From NCBI RefSeq assembly GCF_001426885.1, contig NZ_LMFP01000013.1:46558-110557 (forward strand): a DNA stretch of 64,000 nucleotides. The letters are read 5' to 3'. Positions 10,245 to 18,576 of the stretch are shown here, in pieces (within the stretch, counting starts at the first letter, position 1; each line of letters starts with the position of its first letter). Both the position numbers and the translations under genes were made by a program. The notes under the pieces are model-generated. The model was not told the origin of the DNA. It did not search any database and saw only the letters and a list, made by a program, of their open reading frames with translations. Source of the stretch: Pelomonas sp. Root1444 (lineage in GTDB: Bacteria; Pseudomonadota; Gammaproteobacteria; Burkholderiales; Burkholderiaceae_C).

Positions 10245-12044
10245 ATGAAGCAGCTGCTCGCCGCCCTGGCCGTCTGTGCCGCACTGATCCCCGCTTCCGG
10301 CAGCCCTGCCGAGCCCGTCAAGACGCTGCGTTATGCCTTTCGCATCGCCGAGACCGGCTTCGACCCGCCGCGGCTGTCGGACATCTACTCGCGCACCATC
10401 ACCGCGCACATCTTCGAAAGCCTCTACACGTACGACCCGCTGGCACGGCCGACGCGCATCGTGCCGCAGATCGCCGACGGCGAGCCCGAGATCAGTGCCG
10501 ACTTCAAGACCTTCAAGTTCAAGGTCCGCCCCGGCATCTACTTCGCCGACGACCCGGCGTTCAAGGGCAAGAAGCGCGAGGTCACGGCGCAGGACTTCGT
10601 CTACAGCATCAAGCGCTATGCCGACCCCGCCAACAACGCCCAGGGCTGGATCAGCTACGAAGACGCGGGCCTCGTCGGCCTGGACGAGCTGCGCAGCCAG
10701 GTCATCAAGGCCAAGAAGCCGTTCCCCTACGACACCGAGGTGGAGGGCGTGCGCGCCCTGGACCGCTACACGCTGCAGCTCAAGACGCGAGATGCGCGCC
10801 CACGGCTGGTCGAGTCCATCCTCGCCGGCAACGATCTCTACGGTGCCGTCGCGCGCGAGGTCGTCGAGTTCTATGGCGACAAGATCATGGAGCATCCGGT
10901 CGGCACTGGGCCGTTCGTGCTGAAGGAATGGCGGCGCAGCTCGCAGATGGTCCTGGAGCGCAACCCGGCTTACCGCGAACGCCATTACGAGTCCGTGCCA
11001 GCGGCTGACGACGCGGAGGCACAAGCCATCCTCGCCAAATTCAAGGGCCGCCGCATCCCGATGGTCGACCGTGTCGTCGTCGACATCATTGTGGAGAACC
11101 AGCCGCGCTGGCTGGCCTTCTTGAACAATGAGCACGACTTCATGGAGCGCGTGCCCGAGGACTTCCTGACCCAGGCCGCACCCGGCGGCAAGATCGCGCC
11201 CAACCTGGCCAAGCGCGGCATGCAGGCGCTGTTCACGCTTGCGCCGGACATGACGCTGACCTGCTTCAACATGGACGATCCGGTCGTCGGCGGCATGACG
11301 CCCGACAAGGTCGCGCTGCGCCGGGCCATTTCGCTGGCCTATGACGTGAAGAAGGAGATCCGCCTCGCGCGTCGTGGCTTCGCCGTGCCCGGCCAGGCGC
11401 CCATCGTGCCTGGCACCACCGGCTACGACCCCGCGTTCAAAAGCGAGATGAGCGACTACGACCCGGCCCGCGCCAAGGCCCTGCTCGACATGTATGGCTA
11501 TGTGGACAAGGACGGCGACGGCTGGCGCGACCTGCCCGATGGCCAACCCCTCGTGCTGACCCGCAACACCGAGCCCAACTCGCTGAGCCGTTCCGTCGAC
11601 GAACTGTGGGAGAAGGCGCTGCGCGGCGTCGGCATCCGGCTGCAGGTCAGGATCCAGCAATGGCCGGAGAACCTCAAGGCGGCCCAGTCGGGCAACTACC
11701 AGATGTGGCCGGTGGGCTCGACCGCCGCGCAGCCCGACGGCCAGGGTGCGCTGCAGCGCTACTACGGCCCTGCCAGCGGCACGCAGAACCTGCCGCGCTT
11801 CAAGGATGCTCGCTTCGATGCCATCTACGACCGCATGCAGGCCCTGCCCGACGGCCCCGAGCGTGAAGCCTTGTTCCTCGAAGCCAAGCGCATCGCCGTC
11901 ACCTATATGGCGTACAAGGTCCACGCCCACCGCGTGTTGATCGACATCCAGCAACCCTGGATGAGCGGCTACCGCCGCCCGCTGTTCTGGCAGGACTTCT
12001 GGCAGTTCGTCGACATCGATCCGGCCAAGCAGCCCGTCCGCTGA
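10245..12044 (+). CDS. Extracellular solute-binding protein family 5 (peptide-type), copy 2
   Basis: A 599-residue paralogue of the preceding gene, with the same landmarks: LRYAFRIAETGFDPP, VEFYGDKIMEHPVGTGPF, ALRRAISLAYDVKKEIRLARRG. Signal peptide is about residues 1-23 (MKQLLAALAVCAALIPASG). ATG 10245 is preceded by an in-frame GTG at 10242, and the ATG is preferred. Two binding proteins beside one permease/ATPase set suggest two ligand specificities for the same channel, which is inference. A 41-bp stretch is identical between the two genes (9038-9078 and 10863-10903). Confidence 0.91.
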   Translation: MKQLLAALAVCAALIPASGSPAEPVKTLRYAFRIAETGFDPPRLSDIYSRTITAHIFESLYTYDPLARPTRIVPQIADGEPEISADFKTFKFKVRPGIYFADDPAFKGKKREVTAQDFVYSIKRYADPANNAQGWISYEDAGLVGLDELRSQVIKAKKPFPYDTEVEGVRALDRYTLQLKTRDARPRLVESILAGNDLYGAVAREVVEFYGDKIMEHPVGTGPFVLKEWRRSSQMVLERNPAYRERHYESVPAADDAEAQAILAKFKGRRIPMVDRVVVDIIVENQPRWLAFLNNEHDFMERVPEDFLTQAAPGGKIAPNLAKRGMQALFTLAPDMTLTCFNMDDPVVGGMTPDKVALRRAISLAYDVKKEIRLARRGFAVPGQAPIVPGTTGYDPAFKSEMSDYDPARAKALLDMYGYVDKDGDGWRDLPDGQPLVLTRNTEPNSLSRSVDELWEKALRGVGIRLQVRIQQWPENLKAAQSGNYQMWPVGSTAAQPDGQGALQRYYGPASGTQNLPRFKDARFDAIYDRMQALPDGPEREALFLEAKRIAVTYMAYKVHAHRVLIDIQQPWMSGYRRPLFWQDFWQFVDIDPAKQPVR

Positions 12045-12070
12045 TTTCCGCGGGCGCATTCCCGCGAATC
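12043..12070 (+). terminator. Stem-loop after the second binding-protein gene
   Basis: GATT and CGCGGG pair with CCCGCG and AATC around a 6-base loop, leaving a 2-base bulge. The stem begins within the stop codon at 12042-12044. No T-run follows, so it is either a weak intrinsic terminator or a 3' stabilising hairpin. Confidence 0.4.
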
Positions 12071-12148
12071 GACCGCCTGTCGCAAGGGCGTGGCGGGCAT
12101 GTGCCATGCCGGTAGGCTTCGCTTCATCCCCACCGAAAGGAGCCTCAA

Positions 12149-12478
12149 ATGAACGACGCAGAAGAACTCGCCAAGCTGGCTGAACTGCATGCCCGCGGCG
12201 TGCTCAGCGACGAGGAGTTCGCCAAGGCCAAGGCCCGCGTGCTGGGCGGCCAGGCGGCCTACGGCGCCGGGGCGGCGCCGGCACCCCATGTCGGCGCCGT
12301 CAACGGCCTGCGCCGCGCCCGCGTGGACCGCTGGATCGGCGGCGTCTGCGGCGGCATCGCCCGCGCCACGGGGCTGGACTCCTGGGTCTGGCGGCTGATC
12401 TTCACGGTGCTGTTCCTGGCGTTTGGCAGCGGCATCCTGGTCTACGTGCTGCTCTGGATCTTCGTACCCGAGGAATGA
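12149..12478 (+). CDS. SHOCT plus PspC-domain membrane protein
   Basis: 109 residues. The N-terminal 30 residues (EELAKLAELHARGVLSDEEFAKAKARVLG) match the SHOCT short helical domain. From about residue 54 (RVDRWIGGVCGGIARATGLDSWVWRL) comes a PspC domain with a C-terminal membrane helix ending YVLLWIFVPEE. PspC proteins act in the envelope phage-shock response, but stand-alone short forms have no assigned role. A good ribosome site (GAAAGGAG) sits 8 bp before the ATG. No pspA/B/F genes are nearby. Confidence 0.9.
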   Translation: MNDAEELAKLAELHARGVLSDEEFAKAKARVLGGQAAYGAGAAPAPHVGAVNGLRRARVDRWIGGVCGGIARATGLDSWVWRLIFTVLFLAFGSGILVYVLLWIFVPEE

Positions 12479-12574
12479 GACACCCTGCGGCCCGGCGCGG
12501 CCTGCAAGGGGTCGGCCCTGACGGGCGTGCGTTGTTTCGTCGGTATGCTGAGCCGACAACTCCGGAGACAGCGG

Positions 12575-14197
12575 ATGAAACAGCTCGCCGGCCTCGACGC
12601 CAGCTTCCTCTACCTGGAAACGCCGCAGATGCCGATGCATGTCGGCGCGCTGCACCTGCTGGAGCTGCCGGTCGGCTACGACGGTGACTATGTCGAGGAC
12701 CTGCGCGAGCACATGCGGGCGCGCATGCCGCTGCTGCCGGCGCTGCGCCGCCGCCTCGTCGCGATGCCGCTGGGGCTGTCCAACCCCGGCTGGGTCGATG
12801 CCGACCCCGACCTCGAAGAGCACATCGTCGAGATCGCCTTGCCCGAGAACAGCGGCATGGCCGAGCTGGAGGCGCAGGTCGGCGCGCTGCACCCGGTGCT
12901 GCTGGACCGGTCTCGTCCGCTGTGGAAGTTCCACGTCTTCACCGGTGTCGAGTCCGGCCCCGAAGGCCAGCCGCGCGTCGCGCTCTACACGCAGCTGCAC
13001 CATGCCGCCGTCGACGGCCAGGCCGCCGTCGCGCTGGCGCAGGTCATCCTCGACCTGAGCCCCGAGCCGCGTGCCGTCGAGGCTCTGGCCGCGCGCGGCA
13101 AGAAGCGCGGCCGGCTCGGCACCGTCGGCATGCTCAGCGCGGCCGTGTCGCAGCAATGGAAGCAGACCGTCAAGCTGGCCCGCTCGCTGCCGAATGCGGC
13201 CAGCATCCTCGGCGGCATGGCGGTCAAGTCGCTCGGCGGCGCGGCGGCCGAGGCGTCCGTCGACAAGCTGCGCACGCTGCTCGCCAACGTCGCGGCGCAG
13301 ACGACGGCCGTCGTGCGCGGCAAGGCGGCCGTGTCCAACCTCGGCCCGGCGCCCCGCACGCGCTTCAACGTGAGCCTGTCCGACAAGCGCTCGTTTGCCG
13401 GCGTCACGCTGCCGCTGGCCGAGCTGAACCGCACCCGCAAGCGCCACCAGGCCAGCCTCAACGACGCGGTGCTTTTCGTCATCGGCGGCGCGCTGCGGCG
13501 CTACTTCGCCAAGCACGGCCCGCTGCCGCGCAAGAGCCTCGTCGCCGCAGTGCCCGTGTCCACGCGCGCCGCGGGCGACACCACGTCCAACAACCAGGCC
13601 ACCATGACCTTCATGAGCCTGGGCACGCACCTGGCCGACCCGGCCGAGCGGCTGGCGCATGTCATGGCCGCGAGCAAGGCGATGAAGGCGCAGATGAGCC
13701 AGCTCAAGAGCCTGATGCCGACCGACTTCCCCAGCCTGGGCATCCCCTGGCTGATGCAGGCCGGCGCCATGCTCTACGGCCGCGCCAAGGTGGCCGAGAA
13801 GCTGCCCGTCGTCGCGAACGTAGTCATCTCGAACGTGCCGGGCCCGCAGCTGCCGCTGTACCTGGCCGGCGCGCAGATGCTGACCAACTACCCCACATCG
13901 ATTGCCGTGCATGGCCTGGCACTGAACGTGACCGTGCAGACCTACAACCAGTCGCTGGACATCGGCATGATGGCCTGCGGCGAGGCGCTGCCGGAGATGG
14001 GCGAGCTGGCGGCGTATGTGGAGGCGGCGTTCATGGAGTTGCAGGCGCTGCCGGTGGTTGAGGTCGTCGAGCCGCAACCGGCGCCGGTGGTGAAGAAAGC
14101 GGTGGTGAAGAAGGCACCTGCCAAGAAGGTCGCAGCGAAGAAGACGGTGGCGAAAAAGGTCGCACCGGCCAAGCGGCGGGTGACCAAGGCCGCCTGA
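12575..14197 (+). CDS. Wax-ester synthase/diacylglycerol acyltransferase (WS/DGAT) with Lys/Ala-rich tail
   Basis: A 540-residue acyltransferase that joins acyl-CoA to a long-chain alcohol or diacylglycerol, giving wax esters or triacylglycerol. It opens LAGLDASFLYLETPQMPMHVG, and the catalytic HHxxxDG motif is visible as HHAAVDG near residue 147. A second conserved block reads SNVPGP. The family is normally about 450-500 residues. The extra length is a C-terminal tail (about 502-540) of repeated KK and Ala/Val, like histone H1-like bacterial proteins. ATG 12575 has GGAGA at good spacing. A lipase-like hydrolase lies two genes downstream. Confidence 0.93.
   Translation: MKQLAGLDASFLYLETPQMPMHVGALHLLELPVGYDGDYVEDLREHMRARMPLLPALRRRLVAMPLGLSNPGWVDADPDLEEHIVEIALPENSGMAELEAQVGALHPVLLDRSRPLWKFHVFTGVESGPEGQPRVALYTQLHHAAVDGQAAVALAQVILDLSPEPRAVEALAARGKKRGRLGTVGMLSAAVSQQWKQTVKLARSLPNAASILGGMAVKSLGGAAAEASVDKLRTLLANVAAQTTAVVRGKAAVSNLGPAPRTRFNVSLSDKRSFAGVTLPLAELNRTRKRHQASLNDAVLFVIGGALRRYFAKHGPLPRKSLVAAVPVSTRAAGDTTSNNQATMTFMSLGTHLADPAERLAHVMAASKAMKAQMSQLKSLMPTDFPSLGIPWLMQAGAMLYGRAKVAEKLPVVANVVISNVPGPQLPLYLAGAQMLTNYPTSIAVHGLALNVTVQTYNQSLDIGMMACGEALPEMGELAAYVEAAFMELQALPVVEVVEPQPAPVVKKAVVKKAPAKKVAAKKTVAKKVAPAKRRVTKAA
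14084..14197 (+). repeat. Degenerate KKxxxKK-coding repeat (3' end of the WS/DGAT gene)
   Basis: The last 38 or so codons encode spaced Lys-Lys pairs (VVKKA, VVKKAPAKKVA, AKKTVAKKVA) ending AKRRVTKAA. The DNA is a degenerate short repeat built on gtg/gcg-aag-aag units. Such tails bind nucleic acid or polyanions in AlgP/H1-like proteins. Confidence 0.8.
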
Positions 14198-14217
14198 GGC
14201 GATTCAGGGCCTCAACG

Positions 14218-14727
14218 ATGAACAGCCGGACACGTTGCCAAGGCTGCGGCGCAAAACTGCCGTCTGCCGAGGCCGTGTGCGCGCATTGCGAAGCGGAGCT
14301 CGTCACCGAAACACCGAAGCCCGTGGGCAAGTACGCCTGCCCTCACTGCAATGGGCGGTTCGCAAAGCCTGCTCAGGTCCGTTGGCCGCCAAAGGTGCCC
14401 TGGTGGCGGCCCGCCATGGAGCGAATGCAATGCCCGCATTGCGACACGCCATTGCGTGATCGTCGCCAACCAGACATCCACCGCGGATTCATACCGCTGA
14501 TGCTGATCGCGGTGCTGTCCATCCAGATCCTTGTGGCCGACCGGACGCTGCGTAGCTGGCTCGGCTTCCTGCTGGTGCTCGGCAGCCTTAGCTATTTCTT
14601 CTGGCGCACGGAACGCGGCGTCGTCGAGCGTGACCGCTATGCCGCCGGCTCTTCGCGACGCTTCGCCACCGGAGGCACCGAGCAGCCCGGCGTGGCACAA
14701 CAGCGTCAGAGTGATTCGCCCGACTGA
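14218..14727 (+). CDS. Double zinc-ribbon membrane protein, function unknown
   Basis: 169 residues. Four CxxC pairs (Cys 7/10, 21/24, 41/44, 72/75) should form two zinc ribbons in the cytoplasmic N-terminal half. Two membrane helices follow (about residues 86-104 and 108-127), then a polar tail. I do not recognise a named family. It begins 20 bp after the WS/DGAT gene and is probably co-transcribed. Possible roles are a membrane-tethered nucleic-acid or protein-binding adaptor, but nothing in the sequence decides this. Confidence 0.7.
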   Translation: MNSRTRCQGCGAKLPSAEAVCAHCEAELVTETPKPVGKYACPHCNGRFAKPAQVRWPPKVPWWRPAMERMQCPHCDTPLRDRRQPDIHRGFIPLMLIAVLSIQILVADRTLRSWLGFLLVLGSLSYFFWRTERGVVERDRYAAGSSRRFATGGTEQPGVAQQRQSDSPD

Positions 14728-14823
14728 GAGTCGCCAACGCGACACCCCGGCCCCGGGCAAGCACGACCCGAAAACAGGCGACAGCTGGCTAACATCGCCG
14801 AGCTGCCCCGATACCGCTACCGC

Positions 14824-15645
14824 ATGCCAGCCATCCGCTCGCCGCGCTTCTCGCGCTGGCAACAAACGCCCTCCTCCCACCACCCCGACTGGCCCGACCT
14901 GCGCGCTCCCAATGCCTGGCTGCTGATGCTGGAAAGCCGGGCGCCCTGGGAATACGCCGCGCTGCTCGCCGCGCTGCCCTGGCTCAAGAAACTGCCGCAT
15001 GGCGACGGGCACCCGGTGTTCGTCTTTCCCGGCCTGGGCGCCAACGATCTGACAACGGCTCCGCTGCGTGCGCTGCTCGACTCGCTCGGCTACGCCACCC
15101 AGCCCTGGGGCCAGGGCTTCAACTTCGGACCGCGCGCGGGCGTGCTGGAGCAAGCCCAGGCCGACCTCCAGGCGCTGCACCGGCGCCACCATCGCAAGGT
15201 GAGCCTGCTGGGCTGGAGCCTGGGCGGCATCTACGCGCGCGAGCTGGCCAAGGCGTGCCCCGAGCTGACGCGCTGCGTCGTCACGCTGGGCACGCCGTTC
15301 ACCGGGCACCCGCGCGCAACCAACGCCTGGCGCTTCTTCGAGCTGGTCAGCGGCCATGCGTCCAACGACCCCGAACTGATGGCGCAGATCCGCCAGGCCC
15401 CGCCAGTGCCCACGACGTCGATCTACTCCAAGAGCGACGGCGTCGTCGCCTGGCGCTGCAGCGTCAACGAGCCGTCACCGCTGGCCGAGAACATCGAGGT
15501 CCAGGCCAGCCACATCGGCCTGGGCGTCAACCCGATCGCGCTGTATGCGCTCGCGGACCGGCTGGCGCAGCCGGAAGGCCACTGGCAGCCGTTCGAGCCC
15601 AAGGGGGCGAGGCGGTGGTTCTACAAGACGCCGGTGCAGCCGTAG
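14824..15645 (+). CDS. Alpha/beta-hydrolase, triacylglycerol-lipase/esterase-like
   Basis: 273 residues. A conserved HPVFVFPGLGANDLTTAPLR segment contains the oxyanion-hole region, and the nucleophile elbow is GWSLGG (Ser near residue 130). No signal peptide is visible, so it is probably cytoplasmic. The pattern (VFPGLGAN, thin lid, late ASHIGLGVNP His) resembles bacterial esterases near lipid-storage genes. Its position after a WS/DGAT suggests turnover of wax ester or triacylglycerol, which is inference from context. ATG 14824 is the first start of the open frame; no strong ribosome site is seen. Confidence 0.82.
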   Translation: MPAIRSPRFSRWQQTPSSHHPDWPDLRAPNAWLLMLESRAPWEYAALLAALPWLKKLPHGDGHPVFVFPGLGANDLTTAPLRALLDSLGYATQPWGQGFNFGPRAGVLEQAQADLQALHRRHHRKVSLLGWSLGGIYARELAKACPELTRCVVTLGTPFTGHPRATNAWRFFELVSGHASNDPELMAQIRQAPPVPTTSIYSKSDGVVAWRCSVNEPSPLAENIEVQASHIGLGVNPIALYALADRLAQPEGHWQPFEPKGARRWFYKTPVQP

Positions 15646-15720
15646 AACGCCCTGGCAGCCGCCGGGCACGCATCGTGCAGCGTGCGCGACGTGCTCTTGT
15701 GAGCTGTTGACAACCCCTCC

Positions 15721-16488
15721 ATGCCCTGGACCTTTGCCCATCCCGCAGCCATCCTGCCGCTGCGTTCGCTGTGCCCCCGCTGGCTCTCACTACCCGCCCT
15801 GATCCTGGGGGCCATGGCCCCCGACTTGAGCTACTACGTCGGCATGCACGGCGCCTGGCGCACCTTTTGCCACACACTGATGGGCGTCCTGACCGTCTGT
15901 CTGCCGGTCTGCCTGCTGTTGTTGGACCTCATGCAGCGGTGGCCGCGCCCGCTGACCGTGCTGCTGCCAGAGCCTCACCGGTCATTGGTGCGCGGCGAGC
16001 TGCAGCCGCCGCCGCAGGCGGCCGTCGCGCGCTGGGCGGTCGCTGTGCTCTCCATCCTGCTCGGCGCGGCAACCCACCTGCTGTGGGACCTCTTCACCCA
16101 CCCGGTGCCGCCACTCACGGACCTCCTGCCCTGGCTGGCCCAGCCACTGCTGACCTTCCTGGGCCGGCCGCTGACGGTCGCCCGGCTGCTGCAGCACCTG
16201 AGCACCGTGGCCGGCGCGCTGGTCCTTGCCGTCGCCTACGCCCGGGCGGTGCGCAGGCAGCCGGACCGCCCGGAAGCGCCGAACCCGCGGCGCGCCCGCG
16301 TGCTGTGGGCCTGCCTGGCGGCGGCGCTCGCGGTCGGCGCACTGTCGGCCTGGGCCCTCACGCCCGACACGCTGCCCGGCTACCCGATGCGCCGGCTGGT
16401 GCGCACGGTCGTCTGGAGCACCAGCTGCTTCGCCACGCTGTTCGTCATCGCCAGCGTGGCCTGGTGGCGCCGCGTGGGTGACGCCTGA
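15721..16488 (+). CDS. DUF4184-like multi-pass membrane protein
   Basis: 255 residues with about six membrane helices. It opens MPWTFAHPAAILPLR and continues ALILGAMAPDLSYYVG, matching the DUF4184 family, whose members share a conserved His and Asp near the N-terminus (here H7 and D35). A second hallmark, LLWDLFTHP, lies near residue 121. The arrangement of His/Asp in membrane helices recalls membrane-bound hydrolases, but the family has no proven activity. It stands 75 bp after the hydrolase gene. Confidence 0.78.
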   Translation: MPWTFAHPAAILPLRSLCPRWLSLPALILGAMAPDLSYYVGMHGAWRTFCHTLMGVLTVCLPVCLLLLDLMQRWPRPLTVLLPEPHRSLVRGELQPPPQAAVARWAVAVLSILLGAATHLLWDLFTHPVPPLTDLLPWLAQPLLTFLGRPLTVARLLQHLSTVAGALVLAVAYARAVRRQPDRPEAPNPRRARVLWACLAAALAVGALSAWALTPDTLPGYPMRRLVRTVVWSTSCFATLFVIASVAWWRRVGDA

Positions 16489-16552
16489 AGCCCTGCGCCG
16501 CGCCGCTGCCCCATCTCGCGGTAAGGTATCGCCCTTAACCCGGACCTCCCCC

Positions 16553-17149
16553 ATGCAACACCACACCCTCGCCGCCGACGACAAGGCCGCCAAGAAAGAC
16601 GCCCCCGAGAAGATGGAAGAGCAGCTGCTCTTCAAGGGCCGCTTCGTGATGATCTTTGGCGAGATCGACGACAAGATGGCCCACGCCACCTGCCGCCGCC
16701 TGCTGGCGCTGAGCCAGGAATCCGACGCGCCGATCACGCTGTTGATCTCCAGCCCCGGCGGCCATGTGGAGAGCGGCGACGCCATCCACGACATGATCCG
16801 CTTCGTGCGCGCGCCGGTGAACATGGTCGGCACCGGCTGGGTGGCCAGCGCCGGCACGCACATCTACCTGGCTGTGCCCAAGGAGCGCCGCTTCGCGCTG
16901 CCCAACACGCGCTTCATGATCCACCAGCCTGCTGGCGGCGCTGGCGGCCAGGCCAGCGACATCGCCATCCAGGCCAAGGAAATTCTGCGCGCCCGCGAAC
17001 GCCTGGCAGCCACCATCGCGCGCGAGACCGGCCAGCCGCTGGAGCGCGTGCGCGCCGACATCGAACGCGATTTCTGGATGAGCACTGAGGAGGCCATTGC
17101 CTACGGCCTGGTGGCGCGCGTCATCGAGCGCCAGGTCGATCTGGGCTGA
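16553..17149 (+). CDS. ClpP-family serine peptidase (stand-alone paralogue)
   Basis: 198 residues with the complete ClpP catalytic set: Ser99 (VASAG), His124 (MIHQP) and Asp173 (ERDFWMS), plus the SPGG strand loop (67-70) and GGQASDIAIQAKEIL head-region helix. ClpP forms two stacked rings that degrade proteins fed by ClpX or ClpA. No clpX, tig or lon is adjacent, so this is unlikely to be the housekeeping clpP copy. The nucleophile context GWVASAG differs from the usual GQAASMG. Upstream bases contain no strong ribosome site. The next gene begins 8 bp after its stop. Confidence 0.88.
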   Translation: MQHHTLAADDKAAKKDAPEKMEEQLLFKGRFVMIFGEIDDKMAHATCRRLLALSQESDAPITLLISSPGGHVESGDAIHDMIRFVRAPVNMVGTGWVASAGTHIYLAVPKERRFALPNTRFMIHQPAGGAGGQASDIAIQAKEILRARERLAATIARETGQPLERVRADIERDFWMSTEEAIAYGLVARVIERQVDLG

Positions 17150-17157
17150 TCCGCGCC

Positions 17158-18051
17158 GTGCAGCTCAGCGCCAACGGCGTCCGCATCGAAGCCGAGGTCC
17201 ACGGGCCGGACGACGGCGAGCCGCTGCTGATGATCATGGGCCTGGGCATGCAGCTGGTGGCCTGGCCCGACGGCTTGGTTGGCGAGTTGGCGGCCCGGGG
17301 CTTCCGGGTCATCCGCTTCGACAACCGCGATGTCGGCCTCTCCCAGCCTTTTGACGAGCTGGGCCTGCCCAGCCTGCCGCTGGCGGCGTTGCTTCACACC
17401 TTCCACCTGCCGGTCAAGGCGCCCTACCAGCTTGCGGACCTCGCGCGGGATGCCGTCGGCGTGCTGGACGCGCTGGGCATTGCCCAGGCCCACGTCTGCG
17501 GCGCCTCCATGGGCGGCATGGTGGCCCAGCACCTAGGCTTCGCCCACGCCGGCCGCGTCAAGAGCCTGGCGCTGATGATGACCACCAGCGGCCACCGCGG
17601 CCTGCCTGCGCCCAGTTTGAAAGTCCGGCGCGCGCTGATGTCCCGCCCCCGGCCGGGCAGCACGCCGGCGCAGAAGCTCGACCACATCCTCGACCACTAC
17701 GTCAGCCTGTACGGCGTCATCGGCAGCCCCGGCTACCCGACCGAGCCGCGCGCGCTGCGCGAGCGCATCGCGCGGGGCGTGAAGCGCTCCTATCGCCCGC
17801 AGGCGGTGCTGCGCCAGCTCGTCGCCATCGCGGCCGACAGCCACCGCGCCGAGCGCCTGCCGCGCATCACGGCGCCGACGCTGGTCATCCACGGCGAGCA
17901 CGACGCGCTGATCCCGGTCGCCGCGGCGCATGACCTGGCGCAGCGCATTCCCGGCGCGCGGCTGGAGATCATCCCGGGCTGGGGCCACGACCTGCCCGAG
18001 CCGCTGTGGCCACGCCTGGCGGACGAGGTGGCGCGGAACGCCGGGCTCTGA
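17158..18051 (+). CDS. Alpha/beta-fold hydrolase
   Basis: 297 residues, GTG start, 8 bp after the ClpP-like gene and probably co-transcribed. The triad is visible: Ser117 in GASMGG, Asp in HGEHDALIPV and His in GWGHDLPEP. The LLMIMGLGMQLVAWPDGL opening is typical of a large group of soluble hydrolases often annotated as haloalkane-dehalogenase-like or esterase. No signal peptide. The substrate cannot be inferred. Confidence 0.88.
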   Translation: MQLSANGVRIEAEVHGPDDGEPLLMIMGLGMQLVAWPDGLVGELAARGFRVIRFDNRDVGLSQPFDELGLPSLPLAALLHTFHLPVKAPYQLADLARDAVGVLDALGIAQAHVCGASMGGMVAQHLGFAHAGRVKSLALMMTTSGHRGLPAPSLKVRRALMSRPRPGSTPAQKLDHILDHYVSLYGVIGSPGYPTEPRALRERIARGVKRSYRPQAVLRQLVAIAADSHRAERLPRITAPTLVIHGEHDALIPVAAAHDLAQRIPGARLEIIPGWGHDLPEPLWPRLADEVARNAGL

Positions 18052-18069
18052 GCCGGCGGCCAGGCGCGC

Positions 18070-18489
18070 TCAGCGTGAGCGCACCTCGGCCTTGATCTCG
18101 ACCGTCGTGCGCTGCTTGTCCTCGCCCTCGACGGTCAGCGTCAGCGGCACGGTGTCACCCACCTGGACCGGCTTCTTCAGCCCCATCAGCATGACGTGAT
18201 AGCTGCCCGGCTTGAGCGCCACGGCCTGGCCGGCCGGCAGCGGCAGCGCGTCGACGGCGCGCATCTTCATGACGCCGTCATCCATCTTCATCTCGTGGAT
18301 CTCCACCATCGCCGCCACCGGCGAGCTGGCCGCGACGACCTTGGCCGGCTTGGCCGACGTCAGCTGCATGAAGGCGCCGGTGGCCTTCTGCGGCGCCACG
18401 GTGGCGCGCACCCAGGGATCGTCGACCTTGACTTGGGCCTGCGCGGCGAAGGAGGCGAACAGGACGGAGGCGAGCAGCAGGCGATGCAT
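18070..18489 (-). CDS. PCu(A)C-family periplasmic copper chaperone
   Basis: 139 residues with a signal peptide (1-18, ending AQAQ). The copper site matches H(M)X10MX21HXM exactly: His65, Met76, His98, Met100, with extra Met67/69/74. These proteins bind Cu(I) in the periplasm and help load the CuA site of cytochrome oxidase. The usual partner SCO1/SenC is not next to it. ATG 18489 gives the signal peptide, while upstream in-frame residues do not fit. It converges with the hydrolase gene ending at 18051. Confidence 0.93.
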   Translation of the reverse strand: MHRLLLASVLFASFAAQAQVKVDDPWVRATVAPQKATGAFMQLTSAKPAKVVAASSPVAAMVEIHEMKMDDGVMKMRAVDALPLPAGQAVALKPGSYHVMLMGLKKPVQVGDTVPLTLTVEGEDKQRTTVEIKAEVRSR

Positions 18490-18576
18490 GGCGGGTGGCT
18501 TCAAGACAACAAGGCCCACATTGTGCGCAGTCCGCGGCAAGGGCGACCAGGCGCCCTTCGGCAAGCGGCACGCCCA

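Noticed and set aside
8288..14077. Three long minus-strand frames (8288-10321, 10140-12107, 11969-14077) opposite the binding proteins and the WS/DGAT gene
   Set aside because: They are antisense shadows typical of very GC-rich DNA: His/Val/Leu/Gly-rich, no motifs, and they exactly mirror well-supported genes.
15646..15720. Possible small RNA or gene between the lipase-like and DUF4184-like genes
   Set aside because: Only 75 bp, with no open frame with a ribosome site and no stem-loop with a T-run.
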